DNA of 64,000 bases, from assembly GCF_001442805.1 (NCBI RefSeq), contig NZ_CP011131.1:1984001-2048000 (forward strand), read 5' to 3'. The stretch comes from Lysobacter gummosus. GTDB taxonomy: Bacteria > Pseudomonadota > Gammaproteobacteria > Xanthomonadales > Xanthomonadaceae. A program made the translations under genes and the position numbers. This document shows, in pieces, positions 39,322-48,250 of this stretch (position 1 is its first letter; every line of letters starts with the position of its first letter). The notes under the pieces are model-generated. The model ran no database searches and was not told where the DNA came from. It saw nothing but the letters and a program-made list of their open reading frames with translations.

Positions 39322-41874
39322 TTGAACGTATTCGCCGCGCCTTCCCGTTTCCATCCCGCGTGGCGGACGGGTTTGCTGCTGGCTATTCCCATGGCGGCAG
39401 CGCTGCTCGCTCTGAGCTGTCGGGATGCCGCCGCTTCGCCATGGCCTGCGGTCGCCTGGCCGCTGGCCGAAGATCCCGTCATCGAAAAACGAATCGATGA
39501 ACTGATGGCGAAGATGACGGTAGAAGACAAAGTCGGCCAGATAGTGCAGGGCGACATCGCCAGCCTGACGCCGGAAGACGTCCGCAAGTATCGACTGGGT
39601 TCGGTGCTGGCCGGCGGCAATTCCGACCCTGATGGGAAATACAACGCCACGCCCGCGCAATGGCTGGCGCTGACCGATGCATTTTACGAAGCGTCGATGG
39701 ATACGCGGAACGGTGGGCACGGAATCCCGATCTTGTTCGGTATCGATGCCGTGCATGGACAGAGCAACATCGTCGGCGCGACTTTGTTTCCGCACAACAT
39801 CGGCCTGGGGGCGACCCGCAACCCCGAGCTTATGCGCCAGATAGGCCGGGTCACCGCAGTCGAGACGCGCATCACCGGTATGGAATGGGCGTTCGCGCCG
39901 ACCGTAGCGGTGCCGCAGGACGATCGCTGGGGGCGCACCTACGAAGGCTACTCAGAGTCGCCCGATGTAGTGGCCAGTTTTGCCGGCAGCATGGTCGAAG
40001 GCCTACAGGGAACCGCGGGAGCGCTGGACTTCCTGGATGGATCGCATGTGATGGTCTCGGTGAAGCATTTCCTGGGCGACGGTGGTACCACCGGTGGCAA
40101 GGACCAAGGCGATACCAGGATCGATGAAGCCGAGTTGGCGCGCTTGCACGGCGCCGGTTATCCGCCCGCCATCGCGGCCGGCGCGCAGACCATCATGGCG
40201 TCGTTCAATAGCGTCAACGGCGAGAAGATGCACGGCCACCGGCATCTGCTGACCGAAGTGCTGAAACAACAGATGAATTTTGGTGGCTTCGTGGTGGGCG
40301 ACTGGAACGGCCATGGCCAGGTCAAAGGCTGCACCAACGACAACTGCCCGGCTGCCATTGCGGCGGGTCTCGACATGGCGATGGCGTCTGATAGTTGGAA
40401 GGGCTTCTACGAAACCGCGGTGGCGGCGGTGAAAGCGGGCACGCTACCGATGGAACGCTTGGACGACGCGGTGCGGCGCATTCTTCGTGTGAAATTCCGC
40501 CTCGGTCTTTTCGAGGCCGGCAAACCTTCGCGACGGCCACTGGGCGGCAAGTTCGAATTGCTCGGCGCGCGCGAGCATCGCGCGGTGGCGCGCCAAGCGG
40601 TGCGCGAATCGCTGGTGCTGCTGAAGAACAACAAGAGCGTGCTGCCGCTGTCGCCGAAACAACGCATCCTGGTCGCCGGCGACGGCGCGGACGATGTCGG
40701 CAAGCAAGCCGGCGGCTGGACGCTTAATTGGCAAGGCACCGGCACCAGGCGCGCCGACTTCCCGAACGCCGACACCATCTACGAAGGCATCGCACGCCAA
40801 GCCAGGGCCGCCGGCGGCGTGGCGACATTGTCGGTGGATGGTAAGTACATGCAGAAGCCCGATGCCGCCGTCGTCGTGTTCGGCGAGAATCCTTACGCCG
40901 AGTTTCAGGGCGACATCGCCACTCTTCTGTACAAGCCGGGCAACGACGCCGAGCTAGAGCTGATTAAGCGCCTGAAGGCCGACGGTATTCCGGTGGTCGC
41001 GGTGTTTCTGAGCGGTCGGCCCTTGTGGATGAATCGCGAAATCAACGCCGTCGATGCGTTCGTCGCCGCGTGGCTGCCGGGTTCCGAAGGCGAAGGCATC
41101 GCCGATGTGCTGCTGCGCAAGCCCGATGGTGGTGTGCAGCATGACTTTAAGGGCAAGCTCAGCTTCAGTTGGCCGCGCAGTGCCGCCCAGTACGCCAACA
41201 ACGTCGGTCAGAAGGACTACGCCCCGCTGTTCGCGTTCGGTTTCGGCCTGACTTATGCGGACAAGGGCGACCTGGCGCCACTGCCGGAGGATTCCGGCGT
41301 GTCCGGCGAGCAGTCGGCCAGCGGCGTGTACTTCGCGAACGGCATGCCGTCGGTGAGCCTGACGCTGCAGCTGTCTGGCGCGTCCCAAGCGAACATGCCG
41401 GCGACCACGATGCCTACGGCGTTGGCCGACGGCAGCTTGAAGCTGAGCGCGGTGGACCACAAGGCGCAGGAGGATGCGCGTCGCCTGCAATGGTCCGGAG
41501 CGGCGACAGCCAAGGTGACGCTGGCCTCCGGCAAGCCGCTCGACCTCACTCGCGAGAGCAATGGCGACATGCAACTTCAGTTAACCCTGCGCCGCGACAG
41601 TGCGGCCAGTGCGCCGGTCTGGTTGGGCGTTGGCTGCGGCGAAGGCTGCAGCGGGCGCATCGATCTGCACAAGCCATTGGCTACGCTACCGCAGGGACGG
41701 TGGAAGGTCGTCGGCGTGCCGTTGAAGTGCTTCGTGAACGCGGGCGCGGACGTGAGCAAACTGGTGCAGGTGCTTGTGCTGGAGAGTAGGGCGGCACTTG
41801 ATCTGTCGGTCTCGCGCATTGCGCTAGGCGCATTAAACGAAGCGGAAGTAACGGCGGACTGCCCGGCCGGATGA
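39322..41874 (+). CDS. GH3 beta-glucosidase/exo-beta-glucanase, exported
   Basis: The enzyme removes beta-glucosyl residues from backbone cello-oligosaccharides after xylose is stripped. The product has the GH3 N-terminal barrel (DKVGQIVQGD, RNGGHGIPILFGIDAVHGQSN, VSVKHFLGDGGT) with nucleophile Asp in FGGFVVGDWNGH (near 40300), the C-terminal alpha/beta sandwich and an extra beta domain after about 41280, giving roughly 850 residues as in exo-1,3/1,4-glucanases. The frame is open to 39172. I choose the TTG at 39322 because a GGAG site stands 8 bases before it and the signal peptide (TGLLLAIPMAAALLALSCRD) follows. GTG at 39301 or ATG at 39181 are alternatives. A weak LacI-like palindrome (GACAGCGCTCGCC, 39258-39270) lies upstream. 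Confidence 0.88.
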   Translation: MNVFAAPSRFHPAWRTGLLLAIPMAAALLALSCRDAAASPWPAVAWPLAEDPVIEKRIDELMAKMTVEDKVGQIVQGDIASLTPEDVRKYRLGSVLAGGNSDPDGKYNATPAQWLALTDAFYEASMDTRNGGHGIPILFGIDAVHGQSNIVGATLFPHNIGLGATRNPELMRQIGRVTAVETRITGMEWAFAPTVAVPQDDRWGRTYEGYSESPDVVASFAGSMVEGLQGTAGALDFLDGSHVMVSVKHFLGDGGTTGGKDQGDTRIDEAELARLHGAGYPPAIAAGAQTIMASFNSVNGEKMHGHRHLLTEVLKQQMNFGGFVVGDWNGHGQVKGCTNDNCPAAIAAGLDMAMASDSWKGFYETAVAAVKAGTLPMERLDDAVRRILRVKFRLGLFEAGKPSRRPLGGKFELLGAREHRAVARQAVRESLVLLKNNKSVLPLSPKQRILVAGDGADDVGKQAGGWTLNWQGTGTRRADFPNADTIYEGIARQARAAGGVATLSVDGKYMQKPDAAVVVFGENPYAEFQGDIATLLYKPGNDAELELIKRLKADGIPVVAVFLSGRPLWMNREINAVDAFVAAWLPGSEGEGIADVLLRKPDGGVQHDFKGKLSFSWPRSAAQYANNVGQKDYAPLFAFGFGLTYADKGDLAPLPEDSGVSGEQSASGVYFANGMPSVSLTLQLSGASQANMPATTMPTALADGSLKLSAVDHKAQEDARRLQWSGAATAKVTLASGKPLDLTRESNGDMQLQLTLRRDSAASAPVWLGVGCGEGCSGRIDLHKPLATLPQGRWKVVGVPLKCFVNAGADVSKLVQVLVLESRAALDLSVSRIALGALNEAEVTADCPAG

Positions 41875-41959
41875 CCGGGCATCCACACCATCGGTAGTGC
41901 TGAAGGGGAGGGCGAATGGGGCTGTCGGCTTTTCGTAGCTCCAGGAACTGCGTTACGGA

Positions 41960-42106
41960 ATGCGCATCCGCAAGCGGATGGCGGTGTTCTGGCTGGGCAT
42001 GTACGTGTTCGGCGCGTTGGTCGCAGCGATCGTGGCTTCGCTGACATCGAAGATCAACCCGGCGGCCACGATCTTTACCCTTGCGTTGCTTCAACTGAAT
42101 GAATGA
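41960..42106 (+). CDS. Small membrane ORF of unknown function (48 residues), possibly a gene remnant
   Basis: The frame begins [20 protein letters not shown] and has one strong hydrophobic helix followed by a second weakly hydrophobic stretch ([12 protein letters not shown]). I do not recognise it. In-frame codons reach back to a TAG at about 41936, so it could be the tail of a lost membrane-protein gene. It overlaps the upstream-most possible start of the LacI-like gene (ATG 42103). There is no convincing ribosome site. Confidence 0.35.
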   Translation: MRIRKRMAVFWLGMYVFGALVAAIVASLTSKINPAATIFTLALLQLNE

Positions 42107-42144
42107 GGAGCGTGGTCGTGGTTGTCGCGAGCGCAGGGAAATTC

Positions 42145-42555
42145 ATGGCAGGAAGGCGAGTCCGTGCCGGATTACCGAAGGCACGCATCGACGACGTGGC
42201 CAATCTTGCGGGTGTGTCGATCAAGACCGTATCGCGGGTACTCAACGAAGAACCGAATGTCTCGGCGGTTACCAGGAGCAAGGTGCTCAAGGCGATCGAA
42301 GGGTTGAACTACAGGCCATGTCTGGAGGCGCGGTGTCTGGCGAAAAACAAGAATCAGTCGAACCCGAAAACAACTGCCAGGGACTGCGGGGATGCCTCGA
42401 TCCCGCCGGTGGAGACAACCCGCCGTTCCAGTGACGGGAGAGGGTCGCGCTTGTATCTCGAACTCTTGCAGTTGGCCGACCTGAGGAAACGCCGGATCCT
42501 CTCGAACAGCGAATTCGAACTGCAGATAATCAACTTGCTGGCCAGTACAGGCTAA
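42145..42555 (+). CDS. Minimal LacI-type HTH protein with C-terminal SHOCT-like helix, no sugar-binding domain
   Basis: Residues about 12-60 are a textbook LacI DNA-binding head: [56 protein letters not shown] with the hinge. Instead of the roughly 270-residue periplasmic-binding-like core there is a 40-residue polar linker and a short C-terminus [20 protein letters not shown] ending IINLLAS, which resembles the SHOCT oligomerisation motif (leucine pairs, then xGILTxxEFxxxKxxLL). The product is 136 residues from the ATG at 42145 (AGGGAAA site), or 150 from the ATG at 42103. It would bind DNA without a sugar ligand. It could be a truncated repressor or a true small regulator of the flanking GH3 and GH5/GH27/GH51 genes. 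Confidence 0.75.
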   Translation: MAGRRVRAGLPKARIDDVANLAGVSIKTVSRVLNEEPNVSAVTRSKVLKAIEGLNYRPCLEARCLAKNKNQSNPKTTARDCGDASIPPVETTRRSSDGRGSRLYLELLQLADLRKRRILSNSEFELQIINLLASTG

Positions 42556-42784
42556 CGAAATCGCTGCCTTGCGCTGACGAGAGGGTAGCGACCGGAAACA
42601 CGACGCCATGAAATTCTACGTGATGGCGTGACGGAACCAGAGGAATGCCGGAGCTGATTTCTCATGGGATGGAGACAAGCAAGAGCTTGATGCAGCAACT
42701 CCTTGCGACGGGACGTTATTCAATCGATGACACGACCGCCGCATTTCCTTAGTCGTAGTTTGTTGGTCAACACCAGGAGGATTC

Positions 42785-44020
42785 ATGTCAAACCGCATAC
42801 CTTTCGCTGCGACATGGCAGAAGTCGCTGGCGCTTCTCGCGTGCTCGATCCAAACCAGATTGATTAAGCAATTGTCGGTGTGTGGTGCGGCAGCGTTGCT
42901 GCTCGCAGGACCTGCATTCGCTCAGCTTCCAACGGCCCAGCAAGTCGCAGCTCCGATCCGTATCGGTTGGAACGTGGGAAACACCATGGAAGCCATCTGC
43001 GGCGAGACCGCCTGGGGCAATCCTGCTATTACGCAGCAACTCATCACCTCAGTGAAAGCTGCTGGCTTCAACGCCATCCGCATTCCGGCGGCTTGGGACT
43101 GTCATGCCAATCAGCAGACGCAGACCATCGACCCCACTTGGATGGCGCGCGTCAAACAGGTGGTGGACTACGCGTACAGCCAGAACATGTATGTGGTTCT
43201 GAACATCCACTGGGACGGCGGCTGGCTCGAGGAGCATCCTCTTTACTCGCATCAGACCGCGAATAATCAGAAGCAGCGCAACTATTGGACCCAGATCGCC
43301 AACACGTTCCGCAACTACAACGAACGCATGCTATTCGCTGGAACCAACGAAGTCCATGCTGACTACGGGACGCCGACCAGCGAGCACAACACGGTTCAAC
43401 AATCGTACAACCAGACCTTCGTCAATGCTGTGCGCGCTACCGGCGGCAACAATGCGTCGCGTACGCTTATCGTGCAGACCTACAACACGAACATGCAGCA
43501 CGGTATAAATTTCTTCAAGATGCCGACGGACTCGATCGCGAACCGGCTGATGGTCGAGGTCCATTTTTACGATCCTTACGCATACACGTTGGATCCGAAT
43601 GGGAGCTGTTTGTATTGGGGTTCGCCGTATCCTCCGCAAAGCGCCTGCTCTTGGGCTCAGGAGAGTTATGTTGACGGTCTGTTCTCTCAAGTTCGCTCCA
43701 AGTGGGTGAACAACGGCATTCCGGTCATCATCGGCGAATACGGAGTCTCGCTTCGCTCGGGAATGAATCGGCAGTCGCGCGAGTATTACTTGGAATACAT
43801 CAACCGCGCGGCCCGCCTCAATGGCATCAAGACCTTCTACTGGGATAACGGCGTAGCCGATTTTGCATTGTTCAACCGGTCCAATGGCTCCGTCGTTGAT
43901 TCGGGAGCCATCGGCGCGATAAAACGAGGTGCCAATCTAAGCAAGATCATTACAGGCGATGCGTATCAAGTGATGTCCCGACACAGCAGCAATGCTCTCG
44001 GCGAGAGTGGCGGCAAGTGA
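42785..44020 (+). CDS. GH5 endo-beta-1,4-glucanase (subfamily 4-like), secreted
   Basis: The 411-residue protein has a long N-terminal region with a Sec signal ending LLLAGPAFAQ. The catalytic domain opens IRIGWNVGNTMEA, then ETAWGNPAITQQLITSVKAA and GFNAIRIPAAWDCH. The acid/base is E189 in LFAGTNEVH and the nucleophile E318 in VIIGEYGV. This pattern fits GH5_4-like endoglucanases, several of which cut xyloglucan or mixed-linkage glucan, but cellulase activity is equally possible. The strong ribosome site AGGAGG precedes the ATG. The gap 42556-42784 before it has no gene and probably holds its promoter. It heads a second enzyme group with GH27 and GH51. Confidence 0.88.
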   Translation: MSNRIPFAATWQKSLALLACSIQTRLIKQLSVCGAAALLLAGPAFAQLPTAQQVAAPIRIGWNVGNTMEAICGETAWGNPAITQQLITSVKAAGFNAIRIPAAWDCHANQQTQTIDPTWMARVKQVVDYAYSQNMYVVLNIHWDGGWLEEHPLYSHQTANNQKQRNYWTQIANTFRNYNERMLFAGTNEVHADYGTPTSEHNTVQQSYNQTFVNAVRATGGNNASRTLIVQTYNTNMQHGINFFKMPTDSIANRLMVEVHFYDPYAYTLDPNGSCLYWGSPYPPQSACSWAQESYVDGLFSQVRSKWVNNGIPVIIGEYGVSLRSGMNRQSREYYLEYINRAARLNGIKTFYWDNGVADFALFNRSNGSVVDSGAIGAIKRGANLSKIITGDAYQVMSRHSSNALGESGGK

Positions 44021-44178
44021 CCATGACGCGTTCGGTGGCACGCTCGGCTCGTGGTGGGCGCGTATCGCCATCGGTCTGCTGCTGTTCGTGTCTGCGTGCT
44101 GCAACGTTTGTTCGGCCTGCGCAGGTGCCGGTCTTGAGCGCTGACCGGTCACGCTTGTCAGAGATGCGGGGGCGGTCG

Positions 44179-45576
44179 ATGCGTCGATCGAGCTTGCTGC
44201 GGCTTGCAGGCATCCTGCTGCTCACCGGCAGCCTGTCCGTGGTGACTGCCACAGCAATAGCCGCGCCGCCATCGAACGATTTCCATCGATGGGCCGCCAC
44301 GCCACCGCTGGGCTGGAATAGCTGGGATGCCTTCGGCACCACGGTGACCGAAACGCAGATCAAGCAACAGGCCGACTTCATGGCGGCCAAGCTCAAGGCG
44401 CACGGTTGGCAGTACATCACGGTGGATATCCAGTGGTACCAGCCTACCGCCAAAGGCCACAGCTACGAAGAAGGCGCCGTGCTGGCGATGGACGGCTTCA
44501 GTCGCTTGGTGCCGGCGCCGGAGAAGTTTCCCTCGGCCGCTGATGGCCAGGGCTTCAAGCCGTTGGCCGACTATGTGCATGGCAAGGGACTGAAGTTCGG
44601 CATCCACATGATGCGCGGCATCCCACGCCAGGCGGTCAAACAGAACACCCCGATCCTGGGCACTGACCTGCGCGCGGCGGACATCGCCGATATCAACAGC
44701 ACCTGCTCCTGGAACCCGGACATGTACGGCGTGGACATGTCGAGGCCGGGTGCGCAGGCGTACTACGATTCGTTGATGCAGCAGCTGGCCGACTGGGGCG
44801 TGGACTTCGTCAAGGTCGACGATCTCAGCCGCCCTTATAACCAGAATCGGGCCGATATCGAGGCCATCCGCAAGGCGATCGACAAGACTGGTCGGCCTAT
44901 CGTGTTCAGCACCTCGCCGGGCGAGACCCCCTTGTCCGCCGGCGCTCACGTCAATCGGCACGCCAATATGTGGCGCATCAGCGACGATTTCTGGGATCGC
45001 TGGGAATTGCTGCTGCCCCAGTTCAAGCGCCTGCATGACTGGACGCCGTATCGGACCGCCGGCGCATGGCCGGATGCGGACATGTTGCCGCTGGGCATCG
45101 TCGAGTTCGATCGGCCTATCCGTTTCACTCGCGACGAGCAGATCACGCTGATGACTTTGTGGAGCATCGCGCGCTCGCCGCTGATCCATGGCGGCGACCT
45201 GACCCGCACCGATCCGTTCACCCTGTCCTTGCTCACCAACGACGAGGTACTCGCCGTCAACCAGGACAGTGCGCACAACCACCAGCTGTTCCGCACCGAC
45301 GACGGACTGATCGCCTGGGTCGCCGATGCGGCGGACGGCAGGTCCAAGTACCTGGCGGTGTTCGATACCCGCGATGCCGACGCGGCAGCTGGCAGTCGTC
45401 CGATTCCGGTAGAACTTGCCGCGCTCGGACTGCAGGGACAGGTGCAGGTGCGGGATCTGTGGAGTCACACCCAGTTGAAGCCGGTTAGCGGAACTTTCAA
45501 ACCGCAGGTCGCACCGCATGGCGCGCGTTTGTTCCGTCTCACCCCCAAGACCGAGTCGTCGGCGTCAAAGCCGTGA
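44179..45576 (+). CDS. GH27 alpha-galactosidase-like enzyme, exported
   Basis: The 465-residue product has a signal peptide (RLAGILLLTGSLSVVTATAIAA) and the GH27 barrel: TPPLGWNSWDAFGTTVTE, HGWQYITVDIQWYQP, the nucleophile D214 in DFVKVDDLSRP, and the acid/base Asp pair in WRISDDFWDRW, then the C-terminal beta domain. The usual nucleophile motif KYDNC is KVDDL here, seen in GH27 members active on substrates other than melibiose, such as beta-L-arabinopyranosides or isomalto-sugars. The frame opens at 44017 (GTG overlapping the GH5 stop), but the first 54 codons lack signal character and I prefer ATG 44179 behind GGGGGCGG. Its exact substrate is uncertain. Confidence 0.85.
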   Translation: MRRSSLLRLAGILLLTGSLSVVTATAIAAPPSNDFHRWAATPPLGWNSWDAFGTTVTETQIKQQADFMAAKLKAHGWQYITVDIQWYQPTAKGHSYEEGAVLAMDGFSRLVPAPEKFPSAADGQGFKPLADYVHGKGLKFGIHMMRGIPRQAVKQNTPILGTDLRAADIADINSTCSWNPDMYGVDMSRPGAQAYYDSLMQQLADWGVDFVKVDDLSRPYNQNRADIEAIRKAIDKTGRPIVFSTSPGETPLSAGAHVNRHANMWRISDDFWDRWELLLPQFKRLHDWTPYRTAGAWPDADMLPLGIVEFDRPIRFTRDEQITLMTLWSIARSPLIHGGDLTRTDPFTLSLLTNDEVLAVNQDSAHNHQLFRTDDGLIAWVADAADGRSKYLAVFDTRDADAAAGSRPIPVELAALGLQGQVQVRDLWSHTQLKPVSGTFKPQVAPHGARLFRLTPKTESSASKP

Positions 45577-45607
45577 CGACGTTGCGTCCACCGCAAGCCA
45601 ATCCCTC

Positions 45608-45757
45608 ATGAATATCGACCACGCCAACGGACTTAGCCGGCGCACCTTCGTTAAATCCCTTGCCCGAGCCGCAGTTGCGTCGCGTCTTGCATGGGCCGGC
45701 ATCCGTCCAGACACCATTTCTTCCGCGAACGCACGGCAATACAGAGAGAACAATTCC
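45608..45757 (+). other. In-frame Tat-signal-like leader upstream of GH51
   Basis: An ATG at 45608 starts a frame that runs without a stop into the GH51 gene and encodes NIDHANGLSRRTFVKSLARA, a good twin-arginine motif followed by a modest hydrophobic stretch (AAVASRLAWAGI). A separate, stronger Sec signal begins at 45758. The leader may be part of the protein, a remnant of another gene's 5' end fused here, or coincidence. Confidence 0.45.
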
Positions 45758-47311
45758 ATGCTCAAGATCCTTGCGGCCACCACCACCCTCATCCTCAGTC
45801 TGAGCGTCGGCGCGGCGACGGCTGCAACGCTTCAGGCGAAGGCGACCCTGCAGGCCGACAAGCCCGGGCCGCGGATCAATCGCAATCTCTACGGCCAATT
45901 CTCCGAGCACCTGGGCGGCGGCATCTATGACGGCATCTGGGTCGGCGAGAACAGCCCAATTCCCAACGTCCGTGGTATTCGCACCGACGTAGTCGAAGCG
46001 CTGAAGGCCATCAAGACGCCCATGGTGCGCTGGCCGGGCGGATGTTTCGCCGATGAGTACCTCTGGCGCGACGGCATCGGCCCCCGCGACCAGCGTCCCG
46101 TGCGCAAGAACAACTGGTGGGGCGGCGCGGCCGAGACCAATGCTTTCGGCACCCATGAGTTCATGGATTTCGTGGAGCAGATTGGCGCCGAGGCCTATAT
46201 CTCGATCAACGTCGGCAGTTCAACCCCGACCTACATGCGCGAATGGATCGAGTACATGACCTCTCCCGGCCAGGACACTCTGGCCCGGGAGCGGCGCAAG
46301 AACGGGCGCGACAAACCATGGAAGGTCGCGCTATGGGGCATAGGCAATGAAAGCTGGGGTTGCGGCGGCAACATGACGCCGGAGTATTACGCCAACGAGT
46401 TGCGCCGCTTCGGCAGCTTCTTCCATCAGGGCGAGGACAATCCCGGTCTGCGTGTGGCCACCGGCCCCAACTCCGATGAAACCCGCTGGACCGAAGTGCT
46501 GATGAAGGACGCCAGCCAGGCCATGGACGCCCTCAGCCTGCACTACTACACGTTGCCCACCGGCGACTGGAAGACCAAGGGCGCCGCCATCGGCTTCACC
46601 CAGCAGGAATGGGTCGACACCTTCGCCCAGACCCTGAAGATGGACGACTTCATCAAACGCCATTCGGCGATCATGGATACCTACGATCCGAAAAAACGCG
46701 TCGGCCTGTATGTCGATGAATGGGGCACCTGGTACGACGTCGAAAAAGGCACCAATCCGAGCTATCTATACCAACAGAACACCTTGCGCGACGCGGTGCT
46801 GGCGGCGGCCAACTTCAACATCTTCCACCAGCATGCCGACCGCGTGCGCATGACCAGCGTCGCCCAGACCATCAACGTGCTGCAAGCGATGATCCTCACC
46901 GACGGCGGCAAGATGGCGCTGACTCCGACCTACCACGCCTTCAAGATGTATGTGCCGTTCCAGGACGCGACTTCGCTGCCGCTGGAACTGACCACGCCGA
47001 ACTTCAGCGCCGGCGGCAAAACCATTCCCGCGATCAACGCTTCGGCGGCACGCGCCAAGGACGGCAGGATCTTCATCGGCATCGCCAACATGGATCCACA
47101 GGACCGTGTGGAACTGGACATCGATCTCGGCGCCGTGAAAGCGAAAGCAGTCTCGGGCGAGGTTCTCACCGCGGACCGAACGGATGCGCACAATGTTCCC
47201 GGGCAACCGGCGACCATCGCGCCTATGCCCTACAGCGGCGGCCGGATCGGCCAGGGCAGGCTCGTACTCGATATCCCGGCCAAGTCGGTCGTGGTGGTCA
47301 GGCTCGACTGA
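45758..47311 (+). CDS. GH51 alpha-L-arabinofuranosidase, exported
   Basis: The enzyme cleaves terminal alpha-L-arabinofuranosyl groups with retention, for example from arabinosylated xyloglucan or arabinoxylan. The 517-residue product has a Sec signal (LKILAATTTLILSLSVGAATAA), the conserved INRNLYGQFSEHLGGGIYDG, VRWPGGCFADEYLWRDGIGP, acid/base E198 in WGIGNESWGCGG and nucleophile E321 in GLYVDEWGTWYD, with a C-terminal beta domain. Many GH51 enzymes are cytoplasmic; this one is clearly exported. The start 45758 is chosen for the Sec signal; ATG 45608 would add a Tat-like leader. It is the last enzyme of the carbohydrate block. Confidence 0.92.
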   Translation: MLKILAATTTLILSLSVGAATAATLQAKATLQADKPGPRINRNLYGQFSEHLGGGIYDGIWVGENSPIPNVRGIRTDVVEALKAIKTPMVRWPGGCFADEYLWRDGIGPRDQRPVRKNNWWGGAAETNAFGTHEFMDFVEQIGAEAYISINVGSSTPTYMREWIEYMTSPGQDTLARERRKNGRDKPWKVALWGIGNESWGCGGNMTPEYYANELRRFGSFFHQGEDNPGLRVATGPNSDETRWTEVLMKDASQAMDALSLHYYTLPTGDWKTKGAAIGFTQQEWVDTFAQTLKMDDFIKRHSAIMDTYDPKKRVGLYVDEWGTWYDVEKGTNPSYLYQQNTLRDAVLAAANFNIFHQHADRVRMTSVAQTINVLQAMILTDGGKMALTPTYHAFKMYVPFQDATSLPLELTTPNFSAGGKTIPAINASAARAKDGRIFIGIANMDPQDRVELDIDLGAVKAKAVSGEVLTADRTDAHNVPGQPATIAPMPYSGGRIGQGRLVLDIPAKSVVVVRLD

Positions 47312-47384
47312 GGGGCGGGGCTGAGACTTCGGATGTCCGCTTATGGGCTATTGCGTTGAAAAACTCGGTTGAATCGGTCATCTG

Positions 47385-47714
47385 ATGCCGAATTGCCGAC
47401 TTCCCATCGACGGTTTCGGCACACCGGTCGCGAGCTGGCTGCGCGGTCCCCTGCGCGAATGGGCCGAGGCCTTGCTGGACGAATCGCGATTGCGCGCGGA
47501 AGGGCATTTCGATGCGCGGGTGGTGCGCGGGCTGTGGGGCGAATTCCTCCGCGGCCAGCGCAAGTGGCATACGCATTTGTGGAACGTGCTGATGTTTCAG
47601 GCGTGGCGGGAACAGTATCGACGAGGGACGACGTCGTCCGCTGTCGCGGTGATGCCGGAGCCGTTGCCGGCGATCGGGCCTGAGCGCGTCGCGCGAGCGC
47701 AATACGGGTGCTGA
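47385..47714 (+). pseudogene. C-terminal remnant of glutamine-hydrolysing asparagine synthetase (AsnB-like)
   Basis: The frame encodes DGFGTPVASWLRGPLREWAE and LLDESRLRAEGHFDARVVRG, then HLWNVLMFQAWREQY, which is the extreme C-terminus of AsnB-type synthetases (usually KxGFGVPxxxWLRGPLR ... LWxLLMLExWL). Everything N-terminal to this, over 500 residues, is missing. The 3' tail after about 47625 is not homologous. It is therefore a gene fragment marking a recombination or deletion junction between the carbohydrate locus and the secretion cassette. Confidence 0.75.
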
Positions 47715-48250
47715 GCAGTAACGCGGGCTGATCCTGCATCGCGGAGCCGTCGTCCGGATGGTTTCCCGCCTTCGTCCTGGTCGGCGCCCGAACTCGGTTC
47801 GCCAGTTTTTTGCGCAGTCAGCCGCCCGGGTTGTCGCACCGGAGCCATGAGCGTGTCTGTGAGTGCGATGCGTGCAACGCCGATGAGCACTGCAGTGTGG
47901 CGTTCAATAAATATTACGAATCAGCAGAATTCGGGCGGCGGGTGTTGATTCGCGTGCGTTTGTGTAAGAAGAGAGTGTTCTAAACGCATATAACGCGCTT
48001 AAGAGAAATGTTGGGCGTACTGCAAGCACATAAAATGTGGATTTAGTGAGTGGGGTCGGCTTTCGCGAGGCCGACAAACACTAAGTCAGGCTCCGTGCCA
48101 ACGATTGAAAACTCTTTCCCGCTCTACTAGCGTTGATCCGCGTTCACCACTATCACAGCGTCATGCGTCGATCACTGCGACGGCCAAGGCCGGTGCGAAT
48201 CAGGCGACCGACGCGCAGTGGAAACGCACGGACAGCACAGGGGAGCGATC
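47715..48250. other. AT-richer non-coding stretch upstream of the VirB-like cassette
   Basis: From about 47895 to 48125 the base composition drops visibly (AATAAATATTACGAATC, GTTCTAAACGCATATAACGC). Candidate -10 elements such as CATATAA occur, but none has a clear partner. I see no gene; the stretch presumably contains the promoter of the gene at 48251 and resembles horizontally acquired DNA. Confidence 0.4.
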
